From Zantedeschia hybrid cultivar (Eukaryota; Streptophyta; Magnoliopsida; Alismatales; Araceae): a stretch of 64,000 nucleotides of DNA. The stretch spans positions 18,430,501 through 18,494,500 of the forward strand of contig JARZZO010000011.1 of the NCBI GenBank assembly GCA_030544215.1. Reading direction: 5' to 3'. Of the stretch, positions 12,113-25,641 are shown one piece after another. The notes below the pieces were generated by a model. It was not told the origin of the DNA. It saw nothing but the letters and a program-made list of their open reading frames with translations, and made no database searches. Both the position numbers and the translations under genes were made by a program. Positions within the stretch are counted from its first letter, which is position 1. Each line of letters starts with the position of its first letter.

Positions 12113-12380
12113 GGGCGTGTTTGGGAAAACTTTTATTTGAAAGTTACTTTTGACTTTCACTTCTTGTATAGAATGAGTTGATAGAGAGGTTATAATTAAG
12201 TTTGTTTTATTACAAAAGTCAAGTCTCTCGTAACAAGTTCACTTTTTCTCCAATCTTGGAAGCTCTCCCTTGTAATTTTTGGTTGGAAGTTAAAACACAA
12301 GAAAAATATTTGTTTCTATAAAAAATAACTAAATGAAAATACAAAAGTGTTTCCAAATGGAAGCTGCGTCAAACACGGCC
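12113..12380 (-). mobile_element. Tourist-like MITE, copy 4 (reverse orientation)
   Basis: Starts GGGCGTGTTTGGGAAAACTT and ends GTCAAACACGGCC, flanked by TTA at 12110-12112 and 12381-12383. The body is the reverse complement of the other copies, for example TTTTTGGTTGGAAGTTAAAA against TTTTAACTTCCAACCAAAA. Confidence 0.8.
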
Positions 12381-12775
12381 TTAGTTCTTAGACCTCCTCC
12401 TTGGGTGCTTTATGCCGCTAGGCCACATGCTTATTGACAGATTTCGATGACTTGTTGACACACTTAAATGATATGTTACTTATCACACTTTGAATTGACA
12501 TAGATGTTAATATCGAAATAATTTTCTTGTAAATATAATTGAGTATTCAAGATGCGAGTTTTAACCTGTACAAAGTACTTTTGCTTTCGCTGTTAACCTA
12601 TTCCTATCTATCTTGGAGAAGAAAACGGGGGTCCTAACAAAAAGAAACGTGTGCGGTATGCACATAGGCGATGTTTTGCATGTAGCACTGTAATGACTAT
12701 TAGATTCTACTTTAAAACTTCATTTAGTTTGGGTTTGATAACCTACTGCCAGGCGTTTCATACATTTTAACCATA

Positions 12776-12895
12776 AAATTACTTGAAATTACATCGAGAT
12801 CATGGCATCTGGTTATGACCCTGTAAAGTTAAGTCAAATTACTTGAAATTACATCGAGATCATGGCATCTGGTTATGACCCTGTAAAGTTAAGTC
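12776..12895. repeat. Perfect 60-bp tandem duplication
   Basis: Two adjacent identical units, each running from AAATTACTTGAAATTACATC to GTAAAGTTAAGTC. Complete identity means the duplication is very recent, or an assembly artefact. Confidence 0.9.
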
Positions 12896-13129
12896 AGAGG
12901 CCACCTTGATTCTTCAACAAAATCTAAACGGAACAGATTTGTGAAGATGGACAGGTAAATAAGATATGCCTCGATCAAGAGAGGCTAACGTCTGGGGACG
13001 CTTGCGATCTTACTTCCATCTAGGCGCACTGAGGAACGATGACCATGCCAAAATGGGGGGGTGGCACACAACTCAAATGGAGCAACTGCAGGAACATTGC
13101 AGCAGCTGTTTGGGTGATCTCCGTTTGTA

Positions 13130-13613
13130 AAGGGCACCTCTTCTAAAGTGCATACTTAAATGGAGCAAAAGCTATGTTTTTTTTGCTTCTACCATAATAC
13201 CCAAGATATCCTTTAATTGCTTTACAAATAGATTGTTCTAATCTAAATCTATATAACTTTAGTATCTTTCATAAAAAAAAATATATATCTAAATGGGATC
13301 CTTGTTATCAAGAAAACTGATTCCGCTAAAATTTAAAGTTGAGAAGAGGATCCTAAATATTTATAATTAACAAAAGGAAAAACCTAAAAATAATATGTAA
13401 TAACATTAATTTTGAATTTTATTCAATGCATAGAATAAACATAATCATACTAATAATTATCCATAAATAATTTTTGGTCCAAGTTTTATGTATAATTAAC
13501 AAAATTTAGCACAAACTATTTGTAAAATGATGAGGGTATTTTAGGTAGTATATTAGAAAAAAAAGGGCTTTTGCCCCATAGAGATACAAACTTTAGAAGG
13601 GGTGTCCCTTTTA
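13130..13613. mobile_element. MITE-like element with long inverted ends
   Basis: Left arm TAAAGGGCACCTCTTCTAAA and right arm, read in reverse, AAAAGGGACACCCCTTCTAAA pair, followed by a second matching pair around GCAAAAGC. The interior is AT-rich and non-coding. I could not confirm a target duplication. Confidence 0.5.
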
Positions 13614-15200
13614 GGTATTTTGAATTTAGAGCAAAGCTTGCTACACCGGCAGCCAGTCCTACATTGGCTGCCGTTGTTTTCATTTAAAAAATTTATTTGT
13701 TGAATTTTCTTGGTGGGTCCCATGATGTCCTACATGTCTATACAGTTCGATCTCCGATCGAGTGACCAAAAAAAAAAGAGCCCCAATGAATAGGAAAAAA
13801 TTGGGTGGCTTTTGATTTTTCAGCTTTTTTTGGGAGGGTTGTCCGATCTGATTGTACAGACGTGTAAATCGGGTTGGAAGCCATCAAAAAAATTCAAAAA
13901 GTAAAATTTTAATCCCTAATGGAAATTTTGAAAGTGTGTCTTGCCCTTTTTCTGTAATTCTTCCTAATTTATTTTAAAAATAATTATATCTGCTACGCTA
14001 CCACCTAAGGAACCTGTCTAATGTTGCAATGCCCGGGCATTCGTACCAAGCATTACTTCTCGAAATGATGTGGCATATGCATACTTCCCATTCTTAGCAA
14101 GAAACCTATCCCACATCTACGAAGGTAGGCCTCGGACAGTTGCCTTTCTACGCATTTGATGTTAAGGATGGAAACTTATTCAGAATTTTTTGCAGCGCAA
14201 AATTTGATCAATACACGAGAGTTTACAGATTAACGGACGCATATGAACATGAATTCTGGACGGATTGAAATGGACCAAAATAAGTAGAAATATGGCGCAC
14301 AGATAACTATTCTGCAAGGCCGAGAAATGTTAAGGGAGTGCTCGCGGGGAGCAAGAGGGGTAAAGAAACGGTAGAAATCAGAAGCCGGACCGACTCGCTC
14401 GGACCCAGAATACTGGCAACGAAATTAATGGAGCTTATGACGGTGGACAACAATGCGAAGATCCTACGCCGGTTTGTTTCGAGAATAAAGGGTCCTTATG
14501 ATGTTTATTCTGCGAATTCGAGTTTGAAAGTACGGACGCATTATTCTCAGAATAAATAGATTAACTAAACTCACCTAAAAAGTAAAAATTATTTATTTCT
14601 AAAATAAGAAAATCTTCTAAAGAGAATTCTTGTTGTTCTAGATGTAAGAAATCCGAATATAAAAAATTCGGAATACCGTATCCATAAAACAAACCGACCC
14701 GAATTAAGATGATTTTCGTTGAAGTCACTTAGCATCCTTATTATAAAGTTGGCGTGCTAAATTAGAGCCATCTAATAAACGATTGGACAGCTTCTAATGT
14801 ACGCAACAAAAAGTATGGCGAAAGCTACCTCGCCGGCGCGCTGCAGCATTCCTTCTGAAATCAATACTAGATCCGTCCTAAATTCTTTCTTGTTTCTTTT
14901 CCACCAACTTTTCACAAGTCACTCTGTTGCGTCCAAGCAACAATTTCAAAAGATGCATCTGACCATAAAGGTGAGTAATGTTTGCTCTGATGTTCCAGAG
15001 GCATTGCAACTGCAACAATCGTCGTGATTAGATGGCATGCAGATTTCAAATTCCCCTGCACCTCCTGCAAGCAGGAGCATCGATCCCATGCCATCCCATT
15101 GATCATTTAAATGGCAGTTGCAGCTGCAATACCTTGGGGCATTGCAGCAAGTACTACCCAGAAAAAGCAACACACTAGTCATATAATTACCCCGGGACGT
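13614..15200. other. Spacer without recognised gene
   Basis: Mixed sequence with short open frames only (one of 73 codons at 14338). None resembles a protein I know. Near 13650 the words GGCAGCCA and TGGCTGCC form a small palindrome. Confidence 0.4.
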
Positions 15201-15786
15201 TTGAATTGCTATTGAATGGTGAAATCAGAGCTGCATGGTCTTCAAAGGTTGCGATTTGTGGTTACTTTTTATTTCTTAAAAGCTTAAACCAGCCACCTTC
15301 TTCTAAAAATGGTTGCTGGGGAGCGGTCAACATCTTAATTTCATTTTCTTTAACCACCATCCAAATGCTGAGAGACAAGAACAAGAGAATTCAGAATTCT
15401 ACTCAAAGGGTCTCGCTTGATCCAATCAAACCCCTCAGTAACATGCTTGAAAACCATGATCACCTGAGAACATCTACTCCCCTCTTGCTGTTTACCAAAA
15501 ATTTTGCAGACTGGCGCCACACAAAAAAGCAAGTTCCTCTGTGCATTGCAATTCGGGATACAAGGGTACAATTTCTTGAAAGTTGGACCATCAGCAATAG
15601 GATAAACTCTGTAGATGTGCATAAATAGGGGAATCTTCCAAAAAGAATTCAGTTTTTATACAATCCACCTAGTCTCTTTTTACAAATGTCTTACTGCAAT
15701 ACCGTCTTTCAGGTGCACTTTGAATTGTTGTTCTCCGTGTGATACTGCGTGTTATTGTGAAGGAAACATGCCAAGCAAGAACTAAT
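15200..15786 (-). other. Probable 3' UTR of the PP2C gene
   Basis: Sequence downstream of the PP2C stop. A minus-strand AATAAA-like signal falls near 15270. A 90-codon open frame here on the minus strand resembles nothing I know and is most likely chance. Confidence 0.45.
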
Positions 15787-18700
15787 TCACTTCGATTCAT
15801 CACTGGAAGTGGTCTGAGATGACTGCTGACTTTCACCAGAAGCTTTGCCAATGGATCTCTTGAACTGAACCAAGATCATGGTCATGTTGTCACAACCCTC
15901 TCCACTGGCGGTCGATGGTGCCAAACATCTGTCAAGGACTCTCTCGCACACTGCAGAGAGGCTGCTTTCCTGAATCAACAGAAACATTTGTTCTTAGATA
16001 CTCTTAAGCGAGGTTCAACATCAAATCAAAATGTGTTTCCGAATGTTCAGGTTAGTTTCAACTTAATATGAGGCAGCTGAAAATTGTTGATATTTTTGTG
16101 ATAGCTGTTCTCTTGCTACTTGTAACTTCCATTGGAAAGTGCTACTAGAATGGATAAAATGGACTGCTTACCACATTTATGTGCTCATGAATGAAATCAA
16201 CAAGCTGCTGACTAGTCATACAATCCCTGTAAAAATAAGAAAATAAATCATTTTCATTCACTAGATATCTATGAAAAAAAATGATGCCTACTCAAAGCTG
16301 ATCTTATGATGAGACAGATACTGATTGTGTAAACTTACCAAATGCCATCGCATGCTAAAACAATGAAGTCATCATCATCACAAAGTTCCACCTAGGGCAG
16401 CCAAGAGCACATAGTAAGCACAGGATTGGGAAGCATCAAGACAGTTATAAGGATCTTAAACATTATTCCTTCCAAAATCCAACAATTAAAATCATGAAAA
16501 AGGACAGAGCATATACGATGTTTATGTCTGGATTAGCAGTTACAATTTGCTTCTCTGCAGGTAAGAACTTGTTCTGCTTAAATTCCATATCCCCTGAAAC
16601 CAAACAAATTAAATTCATTACTGACAGTTACAATAATTTATTACAATTTCATGAACAGCAGCACCGAACATACCAATAGCTCTAGCTAAATTTAAACTTC
16701 CATTGACTCGTCCAGCATGGATAAAACCACCAGCTTTCAGGATTCTTTCTCTTTCAACAGCAAGCTCTGGCTTGTGATCTCTTGATAAGTTGTATGCCTA
16801 CAATAAAACATGACAAAGCACTCAACAAATCCATGCTACCAGAAGTCACTGGGATGGTTCACCAGGAAAATAGATACCTGACCCTTCCTTGATATCACAC
16901 AACGAGAATCGCCGGCATTTGCAACAATAAGCTGTTTGTCTCGAATGAGAGCCACACATGCTGTACTACCAGATGAAGGGCCATCAAAATCAGAGTGGGG
17001 TCCCTGATCAAGAAATCACAGTGATGAGAGAACAAAATGTAAACAGGATATACAGAAAACTATGTCCCAGGTAATAGATTTTGAAATAATATCAAATTAT
17101 TGGTGTCCAATGGATCCTGAATCAAAAAGATTGACTTACAAGTAGACACTCGTACAATTAAATAAAGGAAAATTTATTTAAACAAAGATCATATGAAGTC
17201 TATTACATTAATCAGAGGGTGAACTTATAAACAGAAACTTGGATATATCGCCTCAAGACTTCTTAGACTATGTTGGCAATTCAGTTCAGAAACCACCCCA
17301 AAGCACAGTACTCCAAGTCTGCCATAACGTCTCACAAGTAACGGCTCAGAAATCCACTTCTCAGAGAATTCATTATATGCCCTGTGATGCAGGAGGAAGG
17401 CAAGAACAAGATATACCACATGCCATACAATCGGAAATTCACAGGAAGAGCTTAGAACACACTTTCCGTTATTCCAAATGATCATTAACACCACTCTTAT
17501 TTTGGTGGATTGTCCTTTATCCTGAACAGAGTATCCTGGCTTTCTGTGTTTCAGATATAAGAATGAAGCAAAGCAAACCAATATACCAATATAAACATGC
17601 CTCACTTAATCTCAGCAATCAAACATGTAATGGTGGGAAAAGAATGCTATATAAATCATGTAAATAGCCTGTAAATGGACTATTGTGTAAATAGATGGTA
17701 AGCAAAAGATTAATGGACCATAATATGCATTTGTTTTCAGTTATACCTGTCCCTTCACCAGCACAAATGGATTATGGAACCAGGGGAACACAGCAAACTG
17801 AGCTCAGGCTAATTGAGCTGAGTTTAATTTAGCAGTGAAATAGCTAATTTGTGCAGGTTGGTTGATCCAAGCAATATGCAGGGGTTTGGTGGGTTAAGGT
17901 TCTTGATGGTGGGCAAAGGATGTAAAGAGGGATAAGGTGTTATTGGCAGCTGAACAGGGTGGTGGCACGTTAAGGGAGGCTGTCAACAACAGCTGTGTGG
18001 TTGCTGCCACGCCAGAGAAGAGGCAATAGGGAAAGTGGAGCCTAGGGTTTCACATGCCAGCACAAAGGATAGTAAGAAGCCCAATGTCAAGTATGCAAAT
18101 TCCACTTAATATTTAAATCTGATTTGCAGTACTATTAAAACTCTACAACCAAATCCTGACAGAATTCACATTACTCAAACTTAAACAAAAAATAAAAGAA
18201 CAATTTTCTCGCAAAATAGCCTATAAATAGTGTGAAAAGTCTGAAAAAGAAGATAAGATGCTCAAGTTGGCTCCCATTGAACCACAAAGTTGGCTCTTCA
18301 GCATGTGGAGGCATCCTCAACATCTCTGATGTGAGTAGACACACCATCCATATTCCAATCCCCATTGCCTTGTGCTTAGAATGAATGATCCAAGCCAAAA
18401 CTTGGGTTGGGTCAATATTCTCAACCACGGATTGGGTTAGAATTGCCATAAATGGTGTGAGCTACATGCTAGTGAACTATCAAATATCCCAAATTATGTT
18501 CTAGGCCCATGATACGAAGCTTTGTGATAAATCCTGATGTCTATAATAGCTCAAAAGAATAGGCTCCAAATCAGCTTTAGTGTCAAAACTGAAAATGGTC
18601 AGAGCAAGTCCAATTACAACAGTATATAACGGCCAACTTTAAAACCATGCTTAGACTTGGGGACTATTGAGTAAGGTTTTTGACTAGGAAAGTCACTCAT

Positions 18701-19922
18701 TTATGGAAACTCATGATTTCATAAACTCTTGACCCTACTAAAAGTAGCAAAGATTTGAGCCTATGCATTGTAAAGTTTAATTATCCAGGAAGATAAGTGA
18801 AATGCAGCAACAAAAAGCTACGTACCAAGAAAGAAGAGAAAAAGATCACCTGGTAGTGTGGTCCCATGCACAAGACAAACACATTGAGAACATGTCTTCT
18901 ATTTAACAATATATTACAAACACCAATAAGTACTTGGATTAGAAAAAAAAATTGAACATCAGATAAGCTCACCTCCTCAAAGGCCCAATCATCAGTTTGG
19001 TCATGAGAAACTCCACCTCTTGGAGACCATATCAAGCCTTCTATCATGCCAGTAAATTTGTCTAGTTTATCCCCCAAGATAGCTAACTCTCTCCATCCTC
19101 TCTGTCCTCGCATCATCTCATCCATCCTGTAACAACAGAAATCAAATGACGATAAGGTATTAACAGTAATTTCATTATTTTATAACTAACATTTTATGGT
19201 CTTTAAAGTGTGGAGGTTGCTACCTTGTAGAAGGAAGATCAATTAGACAAATTTGGACACATGTAGGGTTTTGTAAGACACTGTGAACTAAAGTGTAGAC
19301 TGACTAGCTGACTGTTCAGTAGACGTTTTGTCTGTTTATCAAAACATCTATCCTTATAAGGCTCAAGAATTTAAAGTCCATAGTTCGGTTAGTGCGATAG
19401 GATGTACAAATTTCTAAGAATCTTTGACTGACATTCTGATGTCAAAACGATACATATAAGGGTATATTTCAGATGAGGTGGGTGACAAGATATGAATTGG
19501 AAGTAACCGACCTGAAGAAAGACTTGTGAACTGCAGCACCCACATCACCAGCTAAATAGGCTTCATTTTTGAGAACCTGAGTGTGCAAATATTTTGCACA
19601 AAACTTTGAAACAACTTTCCCTGTAAAAGAATTTAAACATTAACCACACAGCATAACAGAATGCCGACTGAAGTCTGAAATAATGTTTGCATGATGTTTT
19701 CACCAAATATGTCCATAGTCTCAAGCCCTTGTGAGACAGAAGTGGATGAAATCGTACTATTATCTGAATCAGACTTTTGGAGTATGAAGTAGCTCGTCCA
19801 AATGATTCTCAACCATGTAAATAGGAGTAGCACATCTGATCTGATCTCCAACTCTAAACCCCAGTTCTTTTACTCCAACTTTTCTTTTCTTGGGATTAGT
19901 AAACAAAAGAAAAGCACCACTT

Positions 19923-19992
<70 letters not shown>

Positions 19993-22900
19993 TTCTCAGG
20001 GATCCTCACTGATGGATGCTACCTCTACTGTCTGCCAATGCATCTGCCTCCCCGCTTTGTGTAACATTTTCATTTCCCTCAGCAGTTCACCGTTCCTTCC
20101 CTCCCCCCCTTCTCCCCACCTTCGCTTCCTCCAGGCCTCACCCCAATCAGCTGGAATCAGTTGGCCATGATCTCAGCTGATTTATTCTCTCAGATCTCTG
20201 AATCATACTGACACATACAATGTGTATTTATAGGCAAAATGTGAATCATATAAATGTATAGAGGGAGAGAGACAGAGAGTGAATACATAATATAGCAAAT
20301 CATTACATTTTTTCTGATAACACAAACATACTGTTTCTGTTTATGCAACTCACATGTTAGTCAACTTATATAATTTTAGGATACTCCTTTAAGGGATGTA
20401 AGGAATTAATCATGTTATCAAGTCATCATATGGCAAAAAAAAATGTAGGATTTTTTACTTTTCAGTTTTTACAATCTTTCAATATTCCACATTAGTCTCT
20501 GCAATCTTCGTATTTATTTCAAACCCCCACAATCTTTGAAACCTCCTTAAAAAAACTTCCAATCAGCGACCTTTAAAAAAAGGATTATATTAAAAATATT
20601 CACAGAATATTCCTAATATATTCTGGTAGAAATATGATACATGGAAGGAATATTCTATAAATATTTATTTTTTGGATGATTGTTAACCGGAGGGACCTTT
20701 TGGGGAGGGTTCAAAGATTGTGGGAAATTTAAAATAAATATGAAGATTGCATGGACTAATACGGAATATTGAAAGATTGTAGGGACCGAGAATTAAAGGG
20801 AAAAAAAAACAAAAGTAATATATGGGTGAGGATTTGGCTAAGTTCACACTTTGTCTCTTCAACATGCCCCCAATAATGTATGGATTAAACTGGGTTTCCG
20901 AGTCCATTTTTTTCTTTCTTTCTTTTGGCATTTCACTTTGTCTATGCCTTCTGGAATCTTTCACATGACTACAGTGAATTGCATGATTGGTGCACTCTAA
21001 AAGATTGGGGAGGTTCTAGATAACATTCTTCTTGAGCATGATAGAAACTAAACAGTTATTAATTAGCATTTTCATGATGGATGATATCACAAGAGGCATT
21101 GATTGTAAACAATCTGCAATTACCAAATAGATGACATGAAGTTAATGGGTCGAAACCACATATCGACATGATCATGGCTGTGATGTTTTGAGTGCTATGA
21201 CTATCTCCAACGAGGAAAAAAGAAAAGAGCAATAAGAACTCACTGGAATTAACACAAAGAGAATGTCACGTCTGAACTTACCTCCATGTCCATCATAAAC
21301 ACCAAAGAATGATGTGCAGCTGTCCAGATCTGGGAGGGCAGAATGCTAGAAAATCAGAAAAGGATGTGTAAATAAGGATCCCACACAGATAATGGTGCAG
21401 ATAGTTCAAATGATAAGCAAATGTCTCATAGATTGCACGAACTTAACCATCTTATTTTACTTCATATATGAGTGGTGCACAACCTGTAGACAATTATGGC
21501 AAGAGTCCGATCAACTGCACGATTAAAATAGCAATAAATGATAAGGCCTGCATCAGGTCCATCCATACTGATTTATAAAGTCTCTTTTGCTTCTTTTATT
21601 TTATTTTTTAGTAAGAAACAATGGGATGTGTTTTAGATTAAGAGTGCATATATGTCAATGATAATTATTATCCCTTGTGTGTCTGTGCACGCATGCACGC
21701 ATGTAGGGGACCCAGGAAATATATGCCTGCTGCCTAAGGACCCAAAAGAGATTGAGGTTTAACCTTACCAACTTCCTCTACCTCATCTGAGACAGTTTTT
21801 TTATTTGAGTTGAAGGATCTTATAGGCTGAATAACACTTCAAAACTCATGCATAAGTTTTATGCACCCAGGAAAAAGTTCATCTGGAAAGGAAAAAAGTG
21901 CATACGTGGTGGATGAGTATACGTGATGCAACCATTCAATCAATGCAGAGCATGAACTACTTATGTCAGTGGTTATGTAACAGGAAATATTTTTTGTTTT
22001 GTTCACCAAAAGGTTTGCATCACATCTACAATGTCCATCTCATATGCACTCTTTTGCCCCCATATCAAAGGAGTGGTATGCATTGCACACTTCGCCAAAC
22101 TATATATATATATATATATTTTTTTTTTGCATTCATCGAAAAAGTTGCATCACATGCTCAATGTCCATCTCATGTGCACTCTTTTGCCCCCATATAAAGA
22201 GGCAGTATGCCATGTGCTCTTCACCACACTATAAACTGTTTCCTCCACCCTTTGTAATTCAGTCTATGGAAATACAGCACAAAGGCCACAGCCAGGTTGG
22301 AATCTAAAACTCGATGAATCTTCATTCTTGGTCAATCTTCCCAACCAAATCCTGAATCCTGACTTTGCAGTCTTATCTATGTTATGCATATACTATACTA
22401 CCTTGTTTGAGACTAAATAATAAGATGACATCCCATGCCACTGATGCCAGAGACCAACTGCTGCTATGTTCACTTTTTTTAATTATTTCAGTTGGGACAT
22501 ATATGCCTTCATTCTGCCTACATGAAAGATTACGTTTAACTTTTGTAGTTCATCAAGAATATATGAGTTATTTGAGTTGAGAAAGAACTATGCTCCTTGC
22601 CTGAAAACCTAGCATTTCTAATTCCAGTGGGTACACTAAGCCCTGTAGCAGGCTGACTGAAACAGTGGTGTGGGCACATATGATTGCACCCATACACTGA
22701 CAGTCCTTACACGATGTCATAGAAGCACTCATGAATGGGTATAACAGATACAGTTGGTTATGCTACTTACCAAATTTCTCTTCACATTTTTTAATTCCTT
22801 TCACAAAAACTTGCGCCAAACATCATTCATGAAGATCTGACCAATATGTTGGACATTTTTCCATCCATACAACTGCTTCTTCAAAATAATTTGGATCTTC

Positions 22901-24066
22901 AACATAGATTCCATAATGGACTACATCTTTTTTCTCTTCTATCATTTTTCATCCTTAATCTCTTAAATCCACTCCACAATTCAACACCATGGCATCATTC
23001 ATGTCTCCCAACCTTCCATAGCCCATAGCACCATGGTCCTATTTTTCATTGAACTCTTTTATTCAAACTGGTTCCTAAGTTTCTTAAAATATCTTATAAT
23101 TCAAAATCTAGAAGCTCCAGATCCTTAGACCTCGAGAACTCAAAACTGATCATATTTTAGTAACTAGCAAGTCTTGGAAATCAAATTGCACATTTATATG
23201 TATTGGACGATCATTTTAGCCCAATATCTTTCCAGTTCACATTACTCGTTGACTCTGCATTCCACTCTCAGATCCACAAATAAAGTACTGTTCAAGTTGA
23301 TACACACAACCGTCACACCTCTGAGGATATAGAAAACAGTAAAAGTAATAACACCTATGGGCATTAACCACTGAGATAGCTATGTCAGCTCAGAAAAGGG
23401 GAAAAATGTAGCTGGGCACAACTTCTGAAATTCTCTTGCACTCTTTGTCATCTTCGCTAAATAAAAAGACAAGAATTTAAGAAAGTGGGTATTGACTTAT
23501 AATGGCCAGATATCCAGATGAGAAGACCTATTTTGCTGGAAGCAGGCCTGTTTTGCCATGACCAGCCCAAATCCCTATCCAGATTGAGAACAGGATTCAT
23601 ACCAGGAAAAATGATGCCTATTATAAACCAATTCTGATTTAAAAAAATGATGTTGACGAGTGCTTTAAAATTCAACTATGAGTTTCCCGTATTGTAGGAC
23701 ACTTCTGACCCACGAAGCCACATTTCTGCCTGTGTCTTTTGGTTCTATGTCAAAGTGGATTATAGGTTTTCTTTTAGTTCAATTACTACTATGCGGCGCC
23801 AAGGGACTAGGAACCAGCCTTGATCAAGCACACTGGACAATGTCTATCTTGCATTGCATTTTCTTTGATTAGTTCCTTTTGAATGTTTGCATATCCAAAT
23901 TTCATAAAAGCAATAGAAAAGACCAAATGAGAAACTTCAATGAACTCACTGCATCCTCCATGGTAGCACGCCATCCTTGCATAGATGACAATCCGAACCT
24001 AACTCTTTCATTCTCACCATCTTCAGAAAGCTTCTCAGTTTTTGGTGCACTAAGATATATTCCCAT
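15787..24066 (-). CDS. Protein phosphatase 2C (PP2C), complete, ten coding exons
   Basis: Serine/threonine phosphatase of the Mg/Mn-dependent PPM family. Coding exons from 5' to 3' on the minus strand: 24066-23950, 21345-21282, 19620-19512, 19126-18973, 17003-16878, 16797-16674, 16593-16517, 16391-16339, 16226-16172, 15969-15787. They join without frame break into 353 residues. All PP2C hallmarks are present: GWRATMEDA, FFGVYDGHGG, SGSTACVALI, ANAGDSRCVIS, LSRDHKP, NLARAIGDMEF, LACDGIWDCM, GEGCDNMTMI. The start MGIYLSAPK carries Gly2 and Ser6, as in N-myristoylated proteins, so membrane attachment is plausible. It resembles the Arabidopsis At4g31860/At2g25070 type, whose insert (MDEMMRGQRGW, then GMIEGLIWSPRGG) is also here. 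Introns reach 2.6 kb and contain repeats. Confidence 0.95.
19925..19988. repeat. (GT)n(GA)n compound microsatellite
   Basis: About 14 GT units run straight into about 18 GA units, inside a PP2C intron. Confidence 0.95.
20450..20808. mobile_element. Foldback MITE in a PP2C intron
   Basis: Arms of about 100 bp are inverted copies: the left contains TTTTTACAATCTTTCAATATT and CACAATCTTTGAAACC, the right GGGTTCAAAGATTGTGGG and AATATTGAAAGATTGTAGG. A-runs on both sides hide any target duplication. Confidence 0.65.
22008..22240. repeat. Two direct copies of a ~131-bp unit
   Basis: TTGCATCACATCTACAATGTC near 22015 recurs as TTGCATCACATGCTCAATGTC near 22146, each followed by CCATCTCAT, GTGCACTCTTTTGCCCCCATAT or a near form. 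A (TA)10-like run followed by T9 separates them. Confidence 0.75.
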
Positions 24067-24258
24067 TGGGTCACAAGTAATGATCTGGAAATGTCAAAAT
24101 GAAAGTCATCAGTAAATGCATCCACACATAATTAAAGCATAATATAATACACAGCACAACTTTTTGATAAAAGCTTTGGTCACTTTCTCCTAATCTGTAT
24201 TTGGCTAAAGGGAGCGAAAGTATTGCTTCATGTCGAACTAGGAGTTCTGAAGCCCTTT

Positions 24259-24371
24259 GGCATCCCGCGCACCTTCATAGCTCTGCGGTTCACCATAGCT
24301 CTACGTATGGTGAGCACCCTGCCAGGGTACAGATTCCTGAACCACAGAGCTATGAAGGCATGCGGGATGCC
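24259..24371. repeat. Inverted repeat of ~34-bp arms
   Basis: The left arm (24259-24293) carries GCATCCCGC, CTTCATAGCTCTG; the right arm (24338-24371) carries CAGAGCTATGAAG and GCGGGATGC. About 45 bases lie between, with a smaller palindrome (ACCATAGCTCTACGTATGGT) in the loop. Confidence 0.8.
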
Positions 24372-24456
24372 AACGGGCTGCAGAACTTCTTGTTTGACAT
24401 GGATCAATACTTCTGCTCCCTTCAGCTGAACACAGATGAGGAGAAAGTATGGTAAC
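24330..24456 (+). pseudogene. Ty3/Gypsy gag fragment
   Basis: The frame reads PEPQSYEGMRDANGLQNFLF then DMDQYFCSLQLNTDEEKV, matching the start of plant gypsy Gag domains (pattern P-x-x-Y/F-x-G-x-R-D/N-A-x-E-L-x-N-F-L). Only this scrap is present, next to the inverted repeat above, in the PP2C leader intron. Confidence 0.65.
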
Positions 24457-25452
24457 TATATACACTTCCAAAGATTGAAGCCAATTCCTACAAGTATCAT
24501 TTTGGGCTATTAATCAAAAGCTAATTTCAAGCCAAACAAATAATCAACAGTTAGAAGTGAGTCAGACAAACCAACTATTTATAGAGACGTATCAGAAATA
24601 TAAAATATTACATAAGATGTCAGTTCTAACAACAACCATTTGTTGCTATAGTTTCAATCATATTTAAAAAAAGGGTGAAATCCGCACTATCTGATATGAT
24701 ATCATCATTATGTCTGTAAATGATGGTCTGGGTAGACCCATAATGAAATGACTATACCGAGACCTGTATCAGACCCAACAGAATTAACAGGTAAATGGTC
24801 AGGTCTTAGGTTACTTCTTAATTCCTTCATGTTAAAAGATAAATGGGCCCAAGGAAAAATTTATTTATAGTAAACTCTAATATGTCTGACAAACACAAGC
24901 TAAATTTCAGGCCCAAATTCACAGAAACCTGGATATAAATTTATGCAGGATATGACAAAGGAACCATTATTGGGCATATGGATATGCCTATACCCAATGG
25001 GTTCGGGTCCTTCAATGTGTCTGTACCTGTTTTGACAGCCCTAATCATCAAGCCTTAGCCCACCGATCTATGTTCGATAAGAGTTTGAAGGATTCAAAAC
25101 CCACAAGGTCTGAGCAAGCTTCATGAAACAGCTTATCTGTCAAAAGTGTGTCACATTCAGGCACCCTTGTTGCACCAAAAATGACCCACTATTCCATGAC
25201 ACACATGTTAAGCTTGCACAATAAGCTATTCATCCTTATCCTACCTTGATCACAACGACCTAGACATGACTACTCTTACCTAGCTAGACTAGTCCAAACA
25301 AGATTTGATGGGCTAAGGCTTGATTTTTCTTTTTCTTTTGGAAAGTGGGTAGTAGCAGATGTATATATAACATGAGAATGGTGTGCACAAAGTATAAGAG
25401 TATATGCTCTCAAAAGCTGTGCTGCTGTATACAAAAGCAACAAGATGCTGAC

Positions 25453-25641
25453 TCACTCTCTCCCCCCTAGCAAAACAAAAAGGGGGGAAGGAAAAACTCC
25501 CATTTTACAAAGCAATCTTGCACATTCCCTCACTCTATCACATACAAAAGCCACCACTCCCTCTAGCACCATGGTCTCGCTCTTGAAGATACTCATGTTC
25601 CTCTCACTCCAAATTGCCCAAAGAGTGACATGCAGGGCCAA
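25453..25641 (-). pseudogene. Possible LINE 3'-end remnant
   Basis: The 62-codon frame contains LWAIWSERNMSIF followed by CDRVRECARLL, similar to the region behind the reverse transcriptase of plant L1-type LINEs (pattern LW-x-IW-x-ERN-x-x-IF). It is too short for certainty. Confidence 0.35.

Noticed and set aside
15350..15622. 90-codon minus-strand frame behind the PP2C stop
   Set aside because: Lies in the probable 3' UTR, resembles no known protein, and its cysteine-rich look is not organised as a motif.
17225..17605. 126-codon minus-strand frame in a PP2C intron
   Set aside because: No similarity to PP2C or to a transposon protein that I can see, and it is bounded by ordinary intron sequence.
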